DNA of 64,000 bases from Cladopsammia gracilis (GCA_022457155.1 JAJGOT010000258.1:830001-894000); one strand, 5' to 3'; counted from the first letter of the stretch, positions 20,766-31,799 are shown. Numbers and translations: made by a program. Notes: generated by a model not told the origin, from the letters alone.

Positions 20766-21262
20766 AGATATCCGAGGACTACTGTACAGCTGATACAACG
20801 TAATATTATAATTTTATAATATTTCAGCTGGCCAAAACCAGTCTTCTTCAGGATATAAATGGAACTTAAGTTTTACAAAAATTGTATATTATATAAATGA
20901 AGAAAGATGTAAAAAATTAAGGAAAAAGGAGTGATAGGAAATGACGCACATGGTAGCAAGGTCACTAACATAAATATAACAATAGAAATACACGCAGATA
21001 ACAATTTGTCACGCTTGTTAAGGAACAATTCGTCATGCTTGTTAAGGCCATACAGCTCAAGAGTTTTAGCTTTATCTATAAGATAAGCTTCCCTGGCGTT
21101 AGGTATTGAGTCACGAGAAGAATGAATTATTTCTAGTGGAATAAGTTGCATGTCAGTGTTAGACTGAGTGGTTAGCATTGTACAGAAAATGTTCAGATGC
21201 AGTAATAGGTTTAGATTTAATGTTAGGTTTGTCAAAGGAAAGTCGGTGTTCATTAAAGCTGT
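20766..21262 (-). pseudogene. Penelope-like element 3' fragment (GIY-YIG C-terminus)
   Basis: The minus strand encodes the distal part of a Penelope-type GIY-YIG domain: DMQLIPLEIIHSSRDSIPNA, REAYLIDKAKTLELYGLN and NKHDEL. It is followed by the CTGAAGAAGACTGG-type tail shared, inverted, with 25355-25470. The RT domain and the first half of the endonuclease are absent, so the copy is strongly 5'-truncated, the usual outcome for target-primed elements. It belongs to a different family from the copy at 15009-16293. Confidence 0.7.
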
Positions 21263-21269
21263 CTTTTAA

Positions 21270-21690
21270 AGGGAACCTCCATTGTTATAACAAATTGACG
21301 TTAAATTGTTGAAAATAAAGTCTAAATTAAAAAAAAAATTAAAAAAACAAGTGCAAATATAATTTTAGTGTACAAAAAAATGGATATGAATATCGCCTAT
21401 TTTCGCTTTTAAATTTCCCGCGCGCCTCCATTTTGAATATTTTTGACGTGTACGGTTGTCTTATTGTTGCATACAAAAGAACATCGATTCTTAACAATAG
21501 CGACAACCGTAACACGTCATAAATATTCAAAATGGCGGCGCGCGTGAAATTTGTAAGCGAAAATAGGCGATATTTATATCCATTTTATATGTACACTAAA
21601 ATTATATTTGCACCTGCTTTTTAAAAATTTAAATTTCGACTTTATTTCCAATAATTTAACGTCAATTTATTCTGACAATGGAGGTTCCCT
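21270..21690. mobile_element. 421-bp TTAA MITE with TTAAAGGGAA ends
   Basis: The ends AGGGAACCTCCATTGT and their complement are bordered by TTAA (21266-21269 and 21691-21694), matching TTAAAGGRR exactly. Most of the element is self-complementary (AAAATAGGCGATAT and CAAAATGGCGGCGCGCG segments mirror across the centre). No ORF. Confidence 0.88.
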
Positions 21691-21856
21691 TTAAAGGCCC
21701 ATCCGCACTTACCGTGATTCATTGCGGGCGTTTTAGAACTTCGTGGCCCCAGAAATTCTAGATTTTGATTCCTAAAAATATCCGTTTACATCGGGGAATC
21801 CGTATCGTCTTTTAACTTCAAGTTCACTTATTTCAAATATTTAGTTCATATTCAAG

Positions 21857-22037
21857 GCATTGCATATTGTTTTTGTCTGTTTTCTTTTATTTTCCATCGT
21901 TACTGATACGTTTTCTAAGCAACGCCGCCAAAGAGTCAAGTCCAAAGAGTCGCCGAAGGCTCGAGGCCGGCTGTCAAGAAACGGGAACCTTCAGAAGGTT
22001 TGGCTCAGAAATTCGGTCGTCCGTGGAAAGGAAATAG
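21857..22037 (+). CDS. Candidate signal-peptide exon, phase 0 to phase 1
   Basis: After TTCAAG the frame reads ALHIVFVCFLLFSIVTDTFS, a classic hydrophobic signal core, then a basic stretch (KQRRQRVKSKESPKARGRLS) and ends at ATAG/GTATAT in phase 1. It starts in phase 0 and ends in phase 1 exactly like exon 2 of the PA14/FN3 gene, and it accepts the candidate exon at 19662. The acceptor has a weak pyrimidine tract, which lowers confidence. It may be an alternative N-terminal exon or part of another secreted protein. Confidence 0.3.
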
Positions 22038-22449
22038 GTATATTAGATTGCCTACTAGTTAAGATTTATCTTCAAATCTTTTCACTGTAATTTTTTAGTA
22101 CATTCGTTTTCCAAATACTGTCAGTTGACCAGTTGACATTTGAATCTTTCCATCGATAACCGTGACCGTTCGACCGGAACCTGTAGATTTCGAAAAAGCT
22201 CAAATTTCTCTGCTCGCCGGCGGAGTCGTTTTTGCCAGCAACTATGTGAAATATTCCATGGAAGTTGAAGGAGGTTTTCCCCGTCCCTAGCAGGCCGTCG
22301 AATTTTTTTCGATGCAAATTTCTGAAGCTGATAAAACGTCTTCCGCCAGCGGAACTCATTAATTATGCCCGATGCAAATCAGATACGCCGACTGGAGAAC
22401 AGCCCACAAAATACAAACACTTCTCGGCTCGCTGGAGGTTTCGTCTTAA

Positions 22450-22916
22450 AGGCTGGTTCTCATATAATCGTCCCGGTCGTTCCGGTCGTCCGAGTCGTTT
22501 CAAAAAGTGCACGGACGACTGGGACGATTATATGAGAACACTGAGACGACCCGGGACGATCGCAAACGACCCGGACGACTGGGACGATCGCGGTCGCTTG
22601 GCTAGAACTGTGTTCTATCCGAACGACTGGGACGATCGAGAATAATCGGGGACGATCATATGAAAACTACTCTCAGGCGACCGGGACGACTGAGGCGATC
22701 GAAGCGACCCAAATCTACCCCAGAATGCAGTATTATTACCCACAACATGTTGTCGAACACAGTTTACGACTGCGCTATTGGCGTTCGAGACGACAGGAAC
22801 GATCATATGAGAACACAGATCGCTTGAGTCGTCCGGATCGTCTGAGTCGTTTGCAAAAAACTTTTGAAACGACTCGGACGACCGGGGCGACCGGGACGAT
22901 TATATGAGAACCAGCC
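22450..22916. mobile_element. 467-bp TTAA MITE made of CGACCGG/CGGACGACT motifs
   Basis: The ends AGGCTGGTTCTCATATAATC and their complement sit between TTAA at 22446-22449 and 22917-22920. The interior is unusual: variants of GACGACTGGGACGAT and CGTCCGAGTCGTT occur over and over on both strands, interspersed with ATCATATGA, so the element is both a foldback and internally iterated. No ORF is supported. Confidence 0.85.
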
Positions 22917-23909
22917 TTAAGTGGCATCGACCTTAAACTTTCGGTAAAAATAGCAGAAGGTTTATCGCGTCCCACAACGTGAAAATGTTTTCGATGCGAA
23001 CTTTCGAAGCGGAGGAAACGTCCTCGGCGACTGGAGTTGCCTGGAGCTACACTATTAAAGGCGGGTTGAGCGGCCCCGCCGATTTAACTTTCGTAAACAA
23101 GCGATGCCATTTTTAACGGTCGATGCCATCATTAGCATTCATTGGTAACAAGGCCTTTTGTAATGGATGATGCCATTTCTCTCTTGTTTATGCCTGGATA
23201 GGGATGAAAGTAGGCTATCATTATTAGATAAAACTGGGTTTAGGTAAAGCGATTATTAGATCCAAGCTACATTCGCGGTTAGGTAAGATTTAAGGTTAGG
23301 GTGACCCGTTATTGATATATGATATATAGATAGGCTGAGCCTATAACAGCGTCGCTCTCTGATCAGAAAGCCGATAATAAACTTAACTAAGGTGAATGGT
23401 CGGAAACACAAAAATTAAGATTGAAGACCGGGCTATTTTTCAATTTTAGCAATTCTCAAAAACAGACTTACGCGAACGTTTGCACAGTACATTTAGACCG
23501 TACAAAAGTTCACAAAAACAACTTTTTCTCCGTCTAGATACTAGTAAGACTAAATTCCAAAAAAAATGCATATGTTGCTTATCAAAAATTGTCCGAGAAA
23601 CTGCTTTGGAAATCAAAATTGCAAAAAATACACAAACATATTTGCATAAGGCCACGCGAGTGAAGTTTAGAACTATAAAATCCAAGTCTTGTTTTGTTTA
23701 CATAAAATCGCTTTTCAACCTATGTAATGAATGAACAAACACATAAAACTGGACAACACAATCTTCTTTGAAAAATTTTATTCAAATCTCCATAAGTTTA
23801 TGTTTAAAAGCAAAACGCGAACCATTCATAGCTCATCAAGGCCGAGCTGTCTTCGATGAACCAAAACTAGCGAGAAGACAAAGAAAAAGTCAATCACAGA
23901 TTGATGGCT

Positions 23910-24255
23910 GTTTACCATTTACACGATAAACCGGTTGGTCCACGGTTTGTGTAAATGGTAAGCAGAACTCCAAAAAGGGAAATTCCGTTTGAGATCGACG
24001 TGTACCATTTACCATTTGACACCAGAAACAAGCTGAGTAACCACGCTTATGCAACAAAACTGGCGCAGGGTCTGGAACTGGTAGATAAACGCAAATGGTA
24101 CACACATTTCCGTTCGAAAATTTCGGTTGGGAATTTTGGACTACCTTTCAAGACGTTCCGTTTATTTCGGAAATTTTCCGGTCGGTCGAGCCAAAATTGT
24201 CTTACCATTTACATTCTGACCGAAATTTCCGGAATTTTTGGGTAAATGGTAAACA
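23910..24255. mobile_element. 346-bp MITE with repeated TACCATTTAC motif
   Basis: The ends TGTTTACCATTTAC and its complement enclose at least five more copies of TACCATTTAC or GTAAATGGTA on both strands, plus mirrored AAATTTCGG/CCGAAATTT tracts. Regular subterminal repeats of this kind usually bind the transposase. No ORF is supported. Confidence 0.7.
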
Positions 24256-24627
24256 ACCGATATCAACATAAATTCCCATTGAAAATGTAATCTGTTTTAC
24301 CTTTAAGTCCCTCGCTTGCTTGGAAATTCTTTAAATCTCCGCTTTTAATTCTTTGGTTGTGAAATCCGTAATGAAAACAAACATCTCGGATGTTGTGTGG
24401 CGTCATACGCGCATGTTTTGCGACGTAATACGCGCCCGCGAACTAACCCTGTCCAACACGGGCGCACGGCACACGCGCGCCCGCGAAACATTCCGCTAGC
24501 CATGACCATGAAAAATGACGGGCATAGGTTCTATGAGTATGGGGCTGCGCGCGGGCCTTCGGCCCGCAGAGCTCCGCTATTAAGAAAAGCATCTTTTATA
24601 ATTAAAATTTTCTTGGGTTTGCCGAAT

Positions 24628-24692
24628 GAACCCAGTGGTCTAGTGGTAAAGGAGAGATGCTAGCATGTAGAGGTTCCGGGTTCGATTCTAGG
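24628..24692 (+). tRNA. tRNA-like sequence (SINE head or pseudo-tRNA)
   Basis: Has a plausible A box (TGGTCTAGTGGTAA) and B box (GGTTCGATTC) at tRNA spacing, but the acceptor ends (CCCAG.. and ..CTAGG) do not form a normal seven-pair stem and the anticodon arm is poor. It is most likely a tRNA-derived SINE promoter or a decayed tRNA, not a functional gene. Confidence 0.5.
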
Positions 24693-25354
24693 TAATTTAT
24701 TGCATTTTTCGTTTTCTGATAAAAAAAAATTCTAAAATTGGTGAAAAATTTTCTAAGTGTCGCTAAAATGGCATCGCTTGTTTACGAAAGGGAAAATTGC
24801 AGCGGCCCCAGACAAAATGCGACACCATGTTATACGGGCTTTTTATATCTAACAGGACCGCTTCTTAGGACTAATAAATTTTAAAATTAATGTCGAACGA
24901 AATTTCAAACTCAGTGTTTATTTCTTCCTGGAGATGAGAGGCAAAAGAGATCGCATTCATCTGGGTCCAAATCAAAATAAACAATGCGCGGTGCATCACG
25001 GTAAGTGCAGCTGGGTCTTTAAACGTCGTTTTGTTTCGCCAATGTATTGCAAGTGACAAAGGTTACATTAAATCATGTAAATTAGGGTTTTAGTGTTACA
25101 GGTGATGCGTGATGAACTGTAATCTATGTGTATTTCTCCATCCATACTGCTTGATCATGTTAATAATAAATTCGAAAATCACAACGGATGAGAATCAACC
25201 ATAAGGAACTCAGAAAAAATTCTGAATCCCATCTGCGAATTTTTATATTTGATATGTTATCTTGTTACCATGTTCGTTATTTCCTGACACCCTTGTTCCT
25301 TTATATATTGAAACATTCTCTATTTATATAATATACATGTTTTTGTGAAACTTT

Positions 25355-25470
25355 AGTTCCATTTATAACCTGAAGAAGACTGGTTTTGGCCCGCCGAAAT
25401 AGTGTGAAATTATAATATTGCGTTGTATCAGCCTGTGTGCAGTCGTCTTCGGACTTCTTTTTACTTTTTG
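25355..25470 (+). repeat. Penelope-type 3' tail, inverted partner of 20766-20880
   Basis: CCATTTATAACCTGAAGAAG, GACTGGTTTTGGCC and TTGCGTTGTATCAGC recur in reverse complement at 20766-20880. This is the conserved tail left by a severely truncated Penelope-like copy. Confidence 0.65.
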
Positions 25471-25479
25471 TTTATCGTA

Positions 25480-26920
25480 CAAGCTGATTAGGTCCTTCGC
25501 CGGATCCAAAGTACATGATCTTCTGGATCTCCGTTTACGGCTCTTGCTGTTTCAAAGGATAAATCAGTCTGATTTAAACCCTGAGGAGGCGTAACATCTT
25601 AAATACTGAAAAATAAAAATAGATTTTGTTTAACTCCCAAATGGTTTTTTTTTCTTTGTATTGTATTACAAACTCTTCGAGCATAGCTCTTTTGAAATGG
25701 AAACCACTGAAGACGCGCTATGCTCCAAATACGTGACCATTCTTTTTTTTTTTTAAAATCATCTGCACAAAAGTCAATTAGGAGATGCTGCACTAACAAC
25801 GTCCCAAGCAAATGTGTCGGTTTCTCTCTCTTTAAAGTGATATTTCTCAGTGGCCAATAGGAATATTGCAAAGCCCGTTATACTTTGCAATCCCATTACC
25901 TTGTGAATGATACAGTCCATTTTGTTTTTGTTCAAAGCACTAATGCAAATGTAATTCAACCACCCAATCTTTGCCAGTTTTGAATAGGACAATAGAACAG
26001 CGCAGGAAATAATACGAATAAAAAGGCAGGAATCAAACAGCGAGAAGTAGAAAAAAGATAATTGAACAGTTAATCTCGCCAAAAATTCGAGCGTGTTTTC
26101 CTTCACCGTAAAATTGAACTCCCATAAGTTCGCTTTTTAGTTAAGGACTACAAATTGCGATTGCTTCACTGCATGTATTCGCCTAGTTTAATTACAAAAA
26201 AAATGATGAACGGTTTTGATCATTGTAAGGCACTGTTCATGCAGGACTTTTAGCTCAGCTTCATACACTTACATCACCATTGAATTGAATTTAGTATCAC
26301 GATTTTCAGATACTTTTGTCTGCTTTTGAGACGTCAATATAAAGTCGTATTGTCGTCTCAAAAACCAGTCTGTGATTGGTTAAAAATTTCTCGCGGCAAT
26401 TTAATGGGTTCCTTGCGTAGAAAACCAAAATTAAAAATTATCTTCAAAGAAGGGCAAAAAGTGTTGATTATTTTGTCAAGTTTGGCAGATAAACAACGCT
26501 GTATTCAATGCAACGACCCTTTCTATCGAAAGTTAACGATAAGATGAGTTTAGAAGCTGCTTTTGTTCGTTTGAGCGGTTTGTTTACATTGAGTTATGCT
26601 GTGCGCGCGCTATCACGCCATCAAAACTTGAAAAAAGGTTTGGGCTAAAACCTCGACAGGTTTGCGTTATTTACTCATTTTTCCAACGTTTGTAACTTTG
26701 AAAAACTTCGAAAAGATGTTCTATCAAATTTGTTCGATTTCAATGAGCAATTTATAGCGTGAAAAGTCCGTGTTTTTAAAACTTTTTTTGCTAAACAAAA
26801 ACATGATAACGCTACAAAACATCGTGTACGTCAGCTCGTGACTAGTAAGAATTTCAGTTTTGATCAGCATAAGTTATCTTCAGTTTTGCTTTCTTTTTGC
26901 CCGAAAAACAGTTGAATCGT
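25480..26920. other. Intergenic or intronic DNA with one short shared repeat
   Basis: No supported gene. At 26385-26425, CGCGGCAATTTAATGGGTTC matches, in reverse complement, the flank of the TTAA element near 18140-18165, so the host sequence hit by that element is itself repetitive. A small hairpin on GAGACGTCAATA/TATTGTCGTCTC lies at 26327-26360. Confidence 0.5.
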
Positions 26921-26925
26921 GATAC

Positions 26926-27101
26926 AAAACTAATTTCGATTTTGAGACGGCAATACTGCATTATATTGACGGCGTTGGAAGAAAATATATTCTCCGTATT
27001 GGGCCCCGTTGCTTCGCGACTCCGCCCAATACGGAATATATTTTCTCCCAACTAGCCGTCAATATAATGCAGAATTGACGTCTCAAAATCGAAATTAGTT
27101 T
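26926..27101. mobile_element. 176-bp hairpin
   Basis: AAACTAATTTCGATTTTGAG at the left end pairs with CTCAAAATCGAAATTAGTTT at the right, and complementarity continues through GCATTATATTGACGGC and the AATATATTCTCCGTATTGGG segment to a small GC-rich loop (about 27004-27023). This is a foldback with no coding content. Confidence 0.75.
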
Positions 27102-27457
27102 ATAGTGTGTATTGAAATACACAAAATGTTTTGGTCGAAGGAAAGAACTAAAAAGGTTTGCCAGAAAATTTAATTTGGGCAATAGGAAACGTGCCTATAA
27201 CTAAAACATCTGCAAGCTTTTTCATATTGCTCAAGGTTTTTTGTTTTGATTATTTTCAATTGAAAACTGAACAATAAGAACAGTTTGCTCATTTTATCAG
27301 TCGTTTAAAGAAGGCATTCATAATCCATTATTTTAACTGTCAGTGTTACGTGCCAGATGTAAACTTCCTCATTAAGTCCAGCATACATTAGGCAAAAAAA
27401 TATGTTCGAATCTATGCTCTTAAAGTTCTCTTTTGACGATATTATCGATCAACATAA

Positions 27458-27472
27458 ATGATGGTTCTTCAG
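27458..27472 (+). CDS. PA14/FN3 gene, candidate exon 1
   Basis: ATGATGGTTCTTCAG is followed directly by GTAAGA, a strong splice donor, and ends in phase 0. It encodes only MMVLQ, which completes the n-region of the signal peptide continued in exon 2. The short first exon and the lack of an obvious TATA box make this less certain than later exons. The exon at 19662-19694 is an alternative phase-0 partner. Confidence 0.5.
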
Positions 27473-27571
27473 GTAAGAGATGTACTTTTTCCTTTTAATA
27501 GCGAAAAAAATCAAAGAAGTTTGTAAGACTCAATAGCAAACGTAGGTCTGATTTGCGTTGGTTTCTTTCAG

Positions 27572-27635
27572 CTTTTCTTATTGATTGTTTCTGCTCAATT
27601 GTCGATTGGTGATTTTTCGTCTTGCATCCCTGAAG
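27572..27635 (+). CDS. PA14/FN3 gene, exon 2 (signal peptide core)
   Basis: A clear acceptor (GGTTTCTTTCAG) opens LFLLIVSAQLSIGDFSSCIP, giving a hydrophobic core and a small-residue cleavage region, so the product enters the secretory pathway. It ends at GAAG/GTGAGA in phase 1. It is 64 nt, which fits the phase 0 to phase 1 change. The following exon supplies the last two bases of the split codon. Confidence 0.65.
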
Positions 27636-27706
27636 GTGAGATAATGTCTTTTGTTTTTATCTATTTTAACTACCTTTTTATTTTGTAATATGTACTAAAA
27701 ACTCAG

Positions 27707-27859
27707 ATGTTGAAAGCACCAAGAAAAGCCCAGAAGCAACTGAAGAAGGTTGCCATCTTGGTCTGCAATTAGCACAAAGCAAGGAAACAATAGAAATGAA
27801 AGTGGTTCACGGCTGTTCAGTCAGAAGAGTATTTAATAGCGATCGTAAAAACATTTTAG
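27707..27859 (+). CDS. PA14/FN3 gene, exon 3
   Basis: The acceptor ACTCAG and donor TTTTAG/GTGAGG bound 153 nt, in phase 1 at both ends. It encodes a short linker (VESTKKSPEATEEG) then CHLGLQLAQSKETIEMKVVH and GCSVRRVFNSDRKNIL. The two cysteines, together with those in exons 2 and 4, suggest a small disulphide-bonded N-terminal region. I do not recognise a named domain. Confidence 0.6.
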
Positions 27860-27972
27860 GTGAGGAAAAAAGGTGCCTAATCAGATTTGTACGAAAAATT
27901 TTAGCCATTTCACAGCTCACAAAATGTGCATGTGTTCAAACTTATCCCGTTAAAGCCTCACTTTTTTTCTAG

Positions 27973-27995
27973 AGTTTTGTAACTCGGAGAGTTGC
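27973..27995 (+). CDS. PA14/FN3 gene, candidate micro-exon 4
   Basis: A strong acceptor (CACTTTTTTTCTAG) is followed by 23 nt encoding EFCNSESC after codon completion, then GTGAGG as donor. Its phase 1 entry and phase 0 exit are exactly what is needed to join exon 3 to the PA14 exon, whose only acceptor is phase 0. The donor lies in the TTGCGTG target duplication of the 17.45-kb insertion, and the transposon end contributes the AGG after GTG. Without the insertion the donor would be the weaker GTGCCT. Confidence 0.5.
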
Positions 27996-28186
27996 GTGAG
28001 GGTCTGGATGGGGGCATTCGAATGTCTGTTGTCAGTTAAAATTTAGGCCATTTGTCAGTTGTCAGTTAAATTTTGTCTCCTTTGTCAGTTGTCAGTTAAA
28101 TGTCTGTTAATAATTAACTTAGATCTGAAATAACTGTTTTGGCGCATTTTAGTCTCCCTACAATGATTTAAAATGCATATCATAGT

Positions 28187-28554
28187 AGGGGTGGCGAATG
28201 GTAAATCCGAGACTCGCCGAGACGCCGAGACCCTTGTTTCAAAATCCGAGACCGAGACCGCACCTACGTTACAAAATCCGAGCCCGAGACCCAATGCGGG
28301 AAAAAACCGAGCCCGAGACTTAGTGCCAAAAATATCCGATTCACCATCAAACAACAAACAAGGATGAAGAATGAGAATGCTTGAAAAAAGTATCCGAGAC
28401 TCCGAGTCCTCGAGGAAAAAAATCCGAGACTCCGAGACAGAAAAAGCACCAGCCAAACGAGACTTTGAGACTTAAAACAAAAACTGCCGAGATTTCGAGA
28501 CCGGACCAAAATTTTCCGAGACCCACGATTTTGAAGGTACCATTCGCCACCCCT
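28187..28554. mobile_element. 368-bp MITE with CCGAGAC iterations
   Basis: The ends AGGGGTGGCGAATGGTA and their complement are flanked by CATAGT at 28181-28186 and 28555-28560, a 6-bp target duplication. The interior is dominated by CCGAGAC and its variants (at least 14 copies, same orientation, irregular spacing, many followed by C or T tracts). hAT-like termini are possible. No ORF is meaningful. Confidence 0.8.
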
Positions 28555-28821
28555 CATAGTCTTCAACATCATGGTCTTTGTAGAAATTATTCGTTTCAAT
28601 TTTGCCTGTTATATCATTATATAACTTTTACGCACGGGAATAATGTTGAATATGTTGATTGATACATGCAATATAAAAAAAAATGTACTGACTTAGCTGA
28701 AAGAAGACTTGGATCAAACATATTCTTCAATGTGCAGTCACCAGCCCTTCTATTTCCTTATTTACTTTCAGGCCTTCTAGAGGGGGGCGTATTTAAAACT
28801 TAAAGATGGACTTGTTATTCC

Positions 28822-29708
28822 AGGAACATATAGTACGATATACAAGTCAAAACCTATCATTAATATACTGAAAACAGAACTTCATAAGAAAGTATTGAAA
28901 CTGTCCCACATAAAATTGGAAATGTTGAGATCAAGAATATAATGTGATTCTAACCCAACCTAAGTGGCTGTGGAGAGGGGGGATATTAAATTTTAAATAG
29001 AGAGGGCGGCTTATTGAAAACCTCGAAACTCAAAAGGGGCGGCTTATTAGAGAGGGGCTTAATAGAGATGGGGGCGTAATAGAGTGTATTTTGCGACATT
29101 TCTGACAATTCACATATAATTATGCAGCGTTCGCATATTAAAAATGTAAATTATTTGGTTATTCAGTGTTTCAGTTCAAAGATGCAGGTGTCTAATAATA
29201 CATAATAAGTTGTTGTCGTTTATGTTAGTATTCTATTTTAAGTTAAACTTTTCTTTTTTCCTGTTGTTCCAGGAACATATAGTACGATATACAAGTCAAA
29301 ACCTATCATTAATATACTGAAAACAGAACTTCATAAGAAAGTATTGAAACTGTCCCACATAAAATTGGAAATGTTGAGATCAAGAATATAATGTGATTCT
29401 AACCCAACCTAAGTGGCTGTGGAGAGGGGGATATTAAATTTTAAATAGAGAGGGCGGCTTATTGAAAACCTCGAAACTCAAGAGGGGTGGCTTATTAGAG
29501 AGGGGCTTAATAGAGATGGGGGCGTAATAGAGTGTATTTTGCGACATTTCTGTTAATTCATATGCAATACAGCGTTCGCATATTAAAAATGTAAATTGTC
29601 TGGTTATTCCGTGTTTCAAAGATGCAGGTGTCTAATAACACATAATAAGTTGTTTTCGTTTACGTTAGTATAATTCTATTTTAAGTTAAACGTTTCCTTT
29701 TTCCTACA
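28822..29708. repeat. Tandem duplication of a unit of about 445 bp
   Basis: Two head-to-tail copies (28822-29270 and 29271-29708) beginning AGGAACATATAGTACGATAT. They differ by a few percent, with small indels in the distal part. Each copy includes GGGCGGCTTATT and GAGGGGCTTAATAGAGATGG, which resemble the inner part of TA-type MITEs such as the one at 40231. No coding content. Confidence 0.85.
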
Positions 29709-30317
29709 ATGTAGACAAAATGGTAGATAAACTTCAAATTTGTCGGCTTGTAGCAATTATTTGTTTGAATAAAACTTCAAAGCACGAGAATAAAGTTGAA
29801 TATGTTGATTGATTATACGCAAACGAAACTTTAGCTGTTTAATGTTCTACTACTACTGAGGAGAAAATGACTGATTCTAAATTCAGAACGCTTCATATAT
29901 TGCATAAAACAAGTTTAAGGAGCAATCTGGCATAACCCTGCTTCTAAAAACAGCCCGAAATCGAAGATGAAAGGGCTCTCTTAAAGCCATCTCGTTAATG
30001 CGTTAGAACGTGAGGTTAATACAAACAAAATAGAAGAATTGATAGTGAATATGGTAAAGATGCCGTTGTAGCGCACCTTTAGAATAAGTCTTCTTAAAAT
30101 ACGTACATGAAAACATCACATGATGCAAATCAGCCAATAGAAATTTATGTTCACGAAATGGGCGTAGTTTTATTTTAGTAGCCATTTAGGGTATTAAAAA
30201 CAGGAAATCACTAATTTTCGATGACAATGTTTACATTTTCACGCTAGTGACTAAAATGGGGTCTATAATTTGGTTATACAATAGACGTGTTTTGAAAATG
30301 TTATAGGCTGGGACTTT

Positions 30318-30319
<2 letters not shown>

Positions 30320-30355
<36 letters not shown>
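30320..30355. repeat. (TTA)n microsatellite
   Basis: About twelve uninterrupted ATT units. Confidence 0.95.
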
Positions 30356-30640
30356 TTGTAAAAGGAGGGGAACCCGTGCCCCTCTGCTAACAACTTTTCT
30401 GTACAGCATTGGGGGATCTGCTCTTATCAGTGCTCCACTTTTTCAAAACCAAAACCCAGAATAGTCCTCAACTTCGACGACTAAGGAGAGCTTTTTTTCA
30501 CAAGATTTGGTGCCGTTTTTTCACCACAATCAAGAAAGCGTCTGGTAACCATCTGTCTTCGCTTTGGTGAGTGCGTGCTTTTCAATTTTGTGGTTTTGGT
30601 TTTGGTCTCGCGAGTTTTCTCGCTCTCGCGTTACGTGGAG

Positions 30641-31330
30641 ATGGCCGCGCGTCCCGCGCACCAGCCGTTCGCCCACACTAGAACTGTCCGCTTGATAGCA
30701 GAGGAAAACCTAGATCTTGACTCGCTCAGTATAGCGCAGTCGTCACCGGACTTTAAGGAAGAAATCGTTGGGATTGTACCCCTCGGAGGAAAGTGCTTCG
30801 ACATCACCCTCTGATCTACAGAATCGGCCACGCGGTTGGCGGCATCGGGCTTTGACTGAGAAAGCCGCGTTATCCCTTTACGCCTTTTAGGGCAAAATGC
30901 ACTACACGTGTCATGCTTCGTTCCCGTTGAATTCCCTGATGAAAACCTGCTACAACTCGTGGAACAATACGGCGACCTCAAAGCGCGAGCAGTCCGCCGG
31001 CTTTGCTTGAAAGCCACGGGCTACGAGCACATCGAGAACGGCATCCGTGTCGTAGAATTCACACGTTTACAAAAGGCAGTGCCACGCAAATTAGTCACTC
31101 AAGGGCTCGAGTTATTTTTTAAGTACACGGGCCAGCCAATACTATGCTACCGGTGCCAGTCTTCCGAGCAGTTGTTAAAGACTGCCAGAAGGCGAAACGC
31201 CACAAGGCGAACCACGAGGCTCCAGCGCCCGGAGGGTGGGGTGGGGGGCACCAGAGGCCCACCCAGCCCCCACTACCGCAACCAGCAACGACACTTCCCC
31301 CGTAACCACAATAGGCCATTTTCACAAAGG
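30641..31330 (+). pseudogene. LINE ORF1-like protein remnant with zinc knuckle
   Basis: From ATG 30641 the frame encodes a basic start (MAARPAHQPF), VGIVPLGGKCFDITL, then after two in-frame TGA codons (30812-30814 and 30857-30859) resumes in the same frame with VSCFVPVEFPDENLLQLVEQ, a region seen in ORF1 proteins of cnidarian and fish non-LTR elements. It ends with a zinc knuckle start (YTGQPILCYRC). A one-base shift just after CYRC destroys the rest of the knuckle; the other frame shows the expected VVKDC. Three lesions make this a pseudogene. Confidence 0.7.
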
Positions 31331-31618
31331 CGTCATTTGAATACAACTACCAGAATTAATTTCGTTTTTCCTTTCTTATTTAAATTTTGTAATCGGAGTG
31401 AGGTTTAAATAACAATGGCCCTAATTTGCACTACAAAACAAAAAACTTAACCTCCGTGCGACCCTTCTTCAGAAACTGCCGGCCACCCCCTACTACCGAT
31501 GCCGTGAGCGTAAGCATGAGAAATTTAATCTTGAAAGCGAGTTTCGCCGCAACATCCTGTCTCGCGGTAATTCAAATACCACAGATAATCACACGCGTTT
31601 GGCGTAGATCAAAGGTCT

Positions 31619-31795
31619 CCTAAAATCGATCGAAGATCACGACGACTCTACGGGAGCCATCATTCGAACTAAAGAACAGTGGATAGAGCTGGGGGAAAAA
31701 CCGACCAAGTATTTCTACCAGCTTGAAAATCAGCGACAGACCACAGGGTCCAGAGGAGCTCTATTTGATCGTACAAGACGCTATTTTCTTTAAAC
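31619..31795 (+). pseudogene. LINE ORF2 fragment upstream of the RT
   Basis: One frame reads IIRTKEQWIELGEKPTKYFY followed by QLENQRQ, the conserved WxExGEKxxKYFxxLE motif between endonuclease and RT of L1/Tx1-like LINEs. It then breaks off. The following 31770-31860 stretch occurs inverted at 41555-41660, so it lies in a rearranged LINE-containing repeat. Confidence 0.65.
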
Positions 31796-31799
31796 TGAT

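Larger units (their letters stand above)
23070..24810. mobile_element. 1.74-kb element with long inverted ends
   Basis: The arms 23070-23116 and 24763-24810 share CTTTCGTAAACAAGCG and GATGCCATTTT in opposite orientation, joined to GCGGCCCC at both outer edges. The interior includes a nested MITE (23910-24255) and a tRNA-like sequence. No transposase. The target duplication is not resolved. Confidence 0.55.

Noticed and set aside
22074..22359. Minus-strand ORF of 95 codons
   Set aside because: Composition and lack of homology suggest a chance frame; it ends within unrelated sequence near a MITE.
28196..28530. CRISPR-like array of CCGAGAC repeats
   Set aside because: Repeats are only 7 bp, irregularly spaced and bounded by MITE termini, and the genome is animal.
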